From positions 1 to 10,819 of the forward strand of contig CAAFRW010000205.1 in the NCBI GenBank assembly GCA_900765575.1: a DNA stretch of 10,819 nt, read 5' to 3'. Below, piece by piece: positions 7,379 through 10,819 of this stretch. A program made the position numbers and the translations under genes. Within the stretch, counting starts at the first letter, position 1; each line of letters starts with the position of its first letter. Under the pieces are notes generated by a model, which saw nothing but the letters and a program-made list of their open reading frames with translations, had not been told where the DNA came from and did no database searches. The stretch is from Bacteroidaceae bacterium (GTDB lineage: Bacteria > Bacteroidota > Bacteroidia > Bacteroidales > Bacteroidaceae).

Positions 7379-7951
7379 TTAACGCAATATTATCCGGCAA
7401 TCTTCCAGAGATTCTACTATAGCCAAACTCTCTATCTGGATGTCCGGAGCTTCTTTTAAGATAAGCTCTCTTCCTTTTTGAAAAGCTTTTTCTATGATAA
7501 ATCCCATCCCTTCGAGGGTGGAACCGCTTTGTCTGCATAAGTCGATAATGCCTTTGGCCGCATTGCCATAAGCAAGGAAATCGTCAATAAAAAGTACATG
7601 GTCGTCCGGAGTCAGAAAGTCACGGCTGATAACCACATTGTAATCACGTTCTTTGGTAAAAGAGTGTATCGTTGTGGCAATCATGTTCTCCATGGTTTTA
7701 GGCGTTTTCTTCTTTACAAACACAACGGGCAGTTGTGCGACGTATCCGGCAAAGATAGCGGGAGCAATACCACTGGCTTCTATGGTGACAATCTTGTTGA
7801 TGGGGCGATGGCTGAAAAGCCGGATAAACTCTTCGGCAATCTGATACATCAGCATCGGGTCCATTTGGTGGTTAATGAAACTGTCTACTTTCAGTATACC
7901 ACCCGGGAAACAACTCCCGTCCTGCATAATGCGTTTCTTTAATATCTCCAT
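7379..7951 (-). CDS. xpt: Xanthine phosphoribosyltransferase
   Basis: Transfers the phosphoribosyl group of PRPP to xanthine, giving XMP, a purine-salvage step leading to GMP. The 190-residue protein closely matches the Bacillus subtilis Xpt layout (about 194 residues): N-terminal KVDSFINHQMDP (21-32), KIVTIEASGIAPA (53-65), the lysine-rich VKKKTPKTM loop (79-87) and the PRPP-binding motif VLFIDDFLAYGNAA (119-132), with its double aspartate. It ends with IESLAIVESLE, also typical. The ATG at 7951-7949 begins 42 nt after the fhs stop; that gap has no T-run hairpin and no TAnnTTTG, so xpt is probably transcribed from upstream of fhs. No purine riboswitch is visible in the short leader. A close relative, adenine phosphoribosyltransferase, is excluded by length and motif details. 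Confidence 0.95.
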   Translation of the reverse strand: MEILKKRIMQDGSCFPGGILKVDSFINHQMDPMLMYQIAEEFIRLFSHRPINKIVTIEASGIAPAIFAGYVAQLPVVFVKKKTPKTMENMIATTIHSFTKERDYNVVISRDFLTPDDHVLFIDDFLAYGNAAKGIIDLCRQSGSTLEGMGFIIEKAFQKGRELILKEAPDIQIESLAIVESLEDCRIILR

Positions 7952-7993
7952 AATATGCTTTGTGATTCAGGCGTTTATTAGAAGAGACTTCTG

Positions 7994-9664
7994 TTATGAG
8001 AGTCCTTCTATTTCTCCGTTTACGATATCTATATGCAAAGCTTGCGGCTCTTTGGGAAGTCCCGGCATACGCATTATTTCTCCGGCGATGACAACCAACA
8101 TTTCGGCTCCCTGATTGATGACGATGTCCTGTACATGGAACTCAAAATTATCAACGGCACCATAAATCTTCGGGTCGGTAGAGAATGAATACTGAGTTTT
8201 AGCTATGCAGATAGGGAACTTCCGAAGGCTTGAACCTTCCAGCTGCTTTAGTTTTTTCCGTGCGGTACTACTATAAGTAATCATGCTTGCACCATATAGG
8301 TTGCAGGCCACTTTCGAAATCTTTTCTTCTATTTTGTCCTCGTCTTCATAAGCATAAGTCAGCGGTTTGGACGGATTGTTTTCAATGGTGTCCACTACTA
8401 GCTTGGCTAATTCCACGGCCCCCTCTCCTCCTTCGGCAAAGGCATTGTTCAGAGCGAAACCTACATTTAGTTCCTTCTCGCAATGTTCGCGTACGCAGTT
8501 CAATTCCTCCTCCGTATCGTTGGCAAATTGGTTAAAAGCCACAACGACAGTTTGTCCAAACGATTTCAGATTACGGATATGCTTGTCCAGATTGGCTAAA
8601 CCCTGTTTCAATCCCTCCAGGTTCGGTTCTTTTATTTTGTCCAGTGCCACTCCTCCATGCATCTTTAGTCCCTGGGCTGTAGCAACAATGACCGACAGCT
8701 TCGGCTGTAATCCGGATTTACGGCATTTGATATCGTAAAACTTCTCTGCGCCCAAGTCGGCTCCGAAGCCAGCTTCGGTGATGGCATAATCTCCAAACGT
8801 CATGGCCAGCTTTGTTGCCAGAATGGAATTGCATCCATGAGCAATATTGGCAAAGGGACCGCCGTGTATAAATGCCGCCGTATGTTCCGTTGTCTGCACC
8901 AGATTGGGATGAGTCGCCTCGCGTAGCAATACGGTAATAGCACCTGCCACACCCAAGTCTTTTACAGTAAAAGGCTTGTTATCCAAGGTAATACCCAGCA
9001 GGATGTTTTCGATGCGGCGGCGTAAATCTTCCTCGTCCTGGGCAAGGCAAAGTATCGCCATGATTTCGGAAGCCGGTGTAATATCGAATCCGGATTCTTG
9101 TGTAATGCCGTTTGTCTTAGGCCCTAACCCCGTAACAATATAGCGCAGGGAACGGTCGTTTACGTCCAGCACCCGTTTCCACAACACCTCTTTTAATCCG
9201 AAACCGTTATCATGGTTTTGATAGAGGTAATTATCGAGCAATGCGGATATCATATTATGTGCAGAGGTAATGGCATGGAAGTCTCCTGTAAAGTGGAGGT
9301 TGATTTTCTCCATAGGAAGCACCTGTGCATATCCTCCTCCTGCCGCACCTCCTTTCATACCGAAACAAGGTCCGAGGGAAGGTTCCCTTAAAGCAACGAT
9401 GGCACGCTTACCTATTTTATTAAGTCCGAGCGCCAACCCGATGGAAACAGTTGTTTTTCCAATACCAGCTTTTGTCGGAGTGATAGCGGTAACCAATATC
9501 AGGTTACTTTGCTTTACTTTTTCTTCGTCGATGGAGGCTGTAGATACTTTGGCGATGTATCGTCCGTAATTTTCAATCATAGATAAAGGAATGTTGTTCT
9601 CTCGTGCAACCTCCTTAATTTTCTTCAGTTCAATACTGCGGGCTATTTCTATATCTGATTTCAT
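7994..9664 (-). CDS. fhs: Formate-tetrahydrofolate ligase
   Basis: Joins formate to tetrahydrofolate using ATP, giving 10-formyl-THF for purine synthesis and other one-carbon steps. The product is 556 residues, the usual length. Key marks: a P-loop AGIGKTT (66-72) in place of the common GEGKTT; REPSLGP (93-99); the family signature FGMKGGAAGGGY (101-112), complete; GDFHAITSAHN (127-137); HGGPFANIAHGCNS (267-280); and the second signature region VATAQGLKMHGG (327-338), which reads A-Q-G where the usual pattern has I/V-R-A. From memory these variants are normal in Bacteroides enzymes. The C-terminal AGEIMRMPGLPKEP block is intact. The ATG at 9664-9662 yields the expected MKSDIEIAR start. It is the first gene of an operon with xpt. 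A candidate -7 (minus-strand TATTTTCG at 9692-9685) has one mismatch. Confidence 0.97.
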   Translation of the reverse strand: MKSDIEIARSIELKKIKEVARENNIPLSMIENYGRYIAKVSTASIDEEKVKQSNLILVTAITPTKAGIGKTTVSIGLALGLNKIGKRAIVALREPSLGPCFGMKGGAAGGGYAQVLPMEKINLHFTGDFHAITSAHNMISALLDNYLYQNHDNGFGLKEVLWKRVLDVNDRSLRYIVTGLGPKTNGITQESGFDITPASEIMAILCLAQDEEDLRRRIENILLGITLDNKPFTVKDLGVAGAITVLLREATHPNLVQTTEHTAAFIHGGPFANIAHGCNSILATKLAMTFGDYAITEAGFGADLGAEKFYDIKCRKSGLQPKLSVIVATAQGLKMHGGVALDKIKEPNLEGLKQGLANLDKHIRNLKSFGQTVVVAFNQFANDTEEELNCVREHCEKELNVGFALNNAFAEGGEGAVELAKLVVDTIENNPSKPLTYAYEDEDKIEEKISKVACNLYGASMITYSSTARKKLKQLEGSSLRKFPICIAKTQYSFSTDPKIYGAVDNFEFHVQDIVINQGAEMLVVIAGEIMRMPGLPKEPQALHIDIVNGEIEGLS

Positions 9665-9684
9665 AGGGAATTGTATTTAGCTTG

Positions 9685-9692
9685 CGAAAATA
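9685..9692 (-). promoter_or_regulatory. Weak candidate -7 element for the fhs-xpt operon
   Basis: The minus strand reads TATTTTCG, one mismatch from TAnnTTTG, 20 nt before the fhs ATG. No better match occurs in the 9665-9740 region, and no -33 element is clear, so the true promoter may be elsewhere in the 247-bp divergent gap. Confidence 0.25.
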
Positions 9693-9871
9693 CTTAATTC
9701 TATGGAAAGTTTTTCTTTTTAACTATGAATTTGTCGTATAATGGTGTATTTATTCCAATATGTTGGGTTGAAAGGCGAAAACATTTCAGATTGTCAGGGA
9801 TATACTCAGTGATTCTATTTTTATTAGACAAAATGTTAGCAAATTGTAGGAGGAATACCAAAAACTTTCTA

Positions 9872-9879
9872 TATATTTG
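9872..9879 (+). promoter_or_regulatory. Putative -7 element of the lplA promoter
   Basis: TATATTTG is a perfect TAnnTTTG match, with 32 nt between it and the ATG at 9912. It is the same octamer as in front of the yitT-like gene. No TTTG is found 19-21 nt upstream. Apart from this and the weak fhs element, I see nothing recognisable in the 9665-9911 gap. Confidence 0.5.
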
Positions 9880-9911
9880 AAGCAAAATTTAAGTGAAAGC
9901 CTTATTTTACT

Positions 9912-10819
9912 ATGAAATATATAGAATTGCCCGAAACTAAAGTCAGACGCCTTTCTTTTTATCTGGCCATGGAGGAGTTTGTTGCCCGTTATCTGAACGA
10001 GGCAGAATGCTTCTTTATGTGGCAGGTGAATCCGACGGTTATTTTCGGACGGAACCAGTTGATAGAGAACGAAGTCAATCTGGATTATTGCCGGGCTAAC
10101 CAGATAGAAACGTATCGCCGGAAAAGCGGAGGAGGTTGTGTGTATGCCGACCGAAGCAACATCATGTTCTCCTATATTACCCAAGATATCAATGTTCGTT
10201 TCACTTTTGACAAATACCTGCGCATGGTAGCCCATGTGTTACGTAAATTAGGAGTGAATGCCGAGGCTTCCGGACGCAATGATATTCATATTGATGGGAA
10301 AAAAGTTTCAGGGAATGCCTTTTATCACCTTCCCGGAAAAAGTATTGTACATGGTACCATGCTGTTCAATACAGATATGGAAAACCTGGTACGCTCCATT
10401 ACTCCCTCCAACGAAAAACTGATAAGTAAAGGAGTGGAATCCGTGCGGCAACATGTAACGAATCTGTCGGAGTACCTTTCCATCGATATAGAGGAATTTA
10501 AAAGTTTCGTACGCCAACAAATGTGCGATGAGGCGATTCGATTGACTCCGGAGCAGGTCCTGACGATAGAAGAGATTGAGAAAGAATATGTAAGTGATGA
10601 ATTTATTTATGGAAATAACCCCCGTTACACCTTAATAAAGAAAGAACATACCCCGTCGGCCGGCGAATTGGAGATACGCATAGAGCTGAAGAATAGGATG
10701 ATAAAGAATCTGAATGTGATGGGCGATTATTTTTTGGTGGGCGATTTGGATAAAGAGCTGATAGCCCGCCTGCAAAATGTACCTTATGAGGAAACTGCGG
10801 TACGGCAAGCCCTTGAAGG
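9912..10819 (+). CDS. lplA: Lipoate-protein ligase A family, 3' end missing
   Basis: The frame opens at the ATG at 9912 and stays open to the window edge, 302 codons plus 2 bases, with no stop. It encodes an LplA-type enzyme that activates lipoate with ATP and attaches it to lysines of lipoyl domains. Visible motifs: RRKSGGGCVYAD (69-80), the lipoyl-AMP binding loop; GRNDI (121-125); DGKKVSGNA (128-136), where K131 fits the conserved active-site lysine before V-S-G; HGTML (147-151); and, after about residue 220, an LplA accessory domain ending in GDYFLVGDLDKELIARLQNVPYE. E. coli LplA has 338 residues, so about 30 residues are likely missing. The gene is divergent from fhs. Possible clients are the glycine cleavage H protein and 2-oxoacid dehydrogenase E2 subunits, none of which are in the window. 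Octanoyltransferase LipM is a related alternative, but the two-domain form favours LplA. Confidence 0.93.
   Translation, partial: MKYIELPETKVRRLSFYLAMEEFVARYLNEAECFFMWQVNPTVIFGRNQLIENEVNLDYCRANQIETYRRKSGGGCVYADRSNIMFSYITQDINVRFTFDKYLRMVAHVLRKLGVNAEASGRNDIHIDGKKVSGNAFYHLPGKSIVHGTMLFNTDMENLVRSITPSNEKLISKGVESVRQHVTNLSEYLSIDIEEFKSFVRQQMCDEAIRLTPEQVLTIEEIEKEYVSDEFIYGNNPRYTLIKKEHTPSAGELEIRIELKNRMIKNLNVMGDYFLVGDLDKELIARLQNVPYEETAVRQALE

Noticed and set aside
7952..7993. Purine riboswitch before xpt
   Set aside because: The gap after fhs is only 42 nt, too short for the roughly 65-nt aptamer plus an expression platform.
8287..9569. Plus-strand open frames inside fhs (up to 123 residues)
   Set aside because: Proline/serine-rich antisense translations of a conserved coding sequence; no recognisable domain.
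9700..9885. 61-residue minus-strand open frame upstream of fhs
   Set aside because: The A/T-rich intergenic sequence gives a low-complexity product, it has no promoter of its own, and it covers the lplA promoter. Chance frame.
9786..10235. 149-residue open frame on the minus strand
   Set aside because: It overlaps the lplA start antisense, whereas the plus strand there carries clear lipoate-ligase motifs; its translation resembles no family.
1..10819. Mobile element, CRISPR array, toxin-antitoxin or defence system
   Set aside because: No transposase, integrase, spaced direct repeats, tRNA-linked attachment site or defence-like gene was seen; all full genes are conserved housekeeping types with uniform base use.

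Overview
This window looks like an ordinary chromosomal stretch of a member of the Bacteroidota, most likely the order Bacteroidales. The proteins have the character of that group: a bacterial pyruvate,phosphate dikinase, a formate-tetrahydrofolate ligase with the group's variant P-loop, and a YitT/DUF2179 protein. Start codons are preceded by A/T-rich sequence with no Shine-Dalgarno motif. Four transcription starts are preceded by perfect matches to the Bacteroidota -7 promoter element TAnnTTTG. Genus and species cannot be set from the sequence alone.

Layout, left to right: (1) the 3' part of a Cof-type HAD phosphatase (+), cut by the window edge; (2) a minus-strand operon rlmD then an RluA-type pseudouridine synthase, 3 nt apart, whose last codons run into the end of the HAD gene; (3) a 186-bp divergent promoter region; (4) ppdK (+), ending in a strong hairpin-plus-T-run terminator; (5) a yitT-like membrane protein gene (+) with its own promoter; (6) a 260-bp gap between convergent genes that holds an elaborate set of nested inverted repeats; (7) a minus-strand pair, fhs then xpt, 42 nt apart; (8) a 247-bp divergent gap; (9) a lipoate-protein ligase gene (+) that runs off the right edge.

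The genes fall into small functional groups. The rlmD/RluA pair modifies uridines in RNA (5-methyluridine and pseudouridine). ppdK connects pyruvate and phosphoenolpyruvate. fhs supplies 10-formyl-tetrahydrofolate, which purine synthesis consumes, and is cotranscribed with the purine-salvage enzyme Xpt. The divergent lplA attaches lipoate, the cofactor of 2-oxoacid dehydrogenases and of the glycine cleavage H protein.

I see no mobile element, CRISPR array, tRNA or rRNA, and no convincing new multi-gene system. The most unusual object is the non-coding element at 7250-7332: two hairpins in inverted orientation with complementary loops, able to refold into one long hairpin around a perfect 16-bp palindrome. 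No gene-free stretch exceeds 300 bases.
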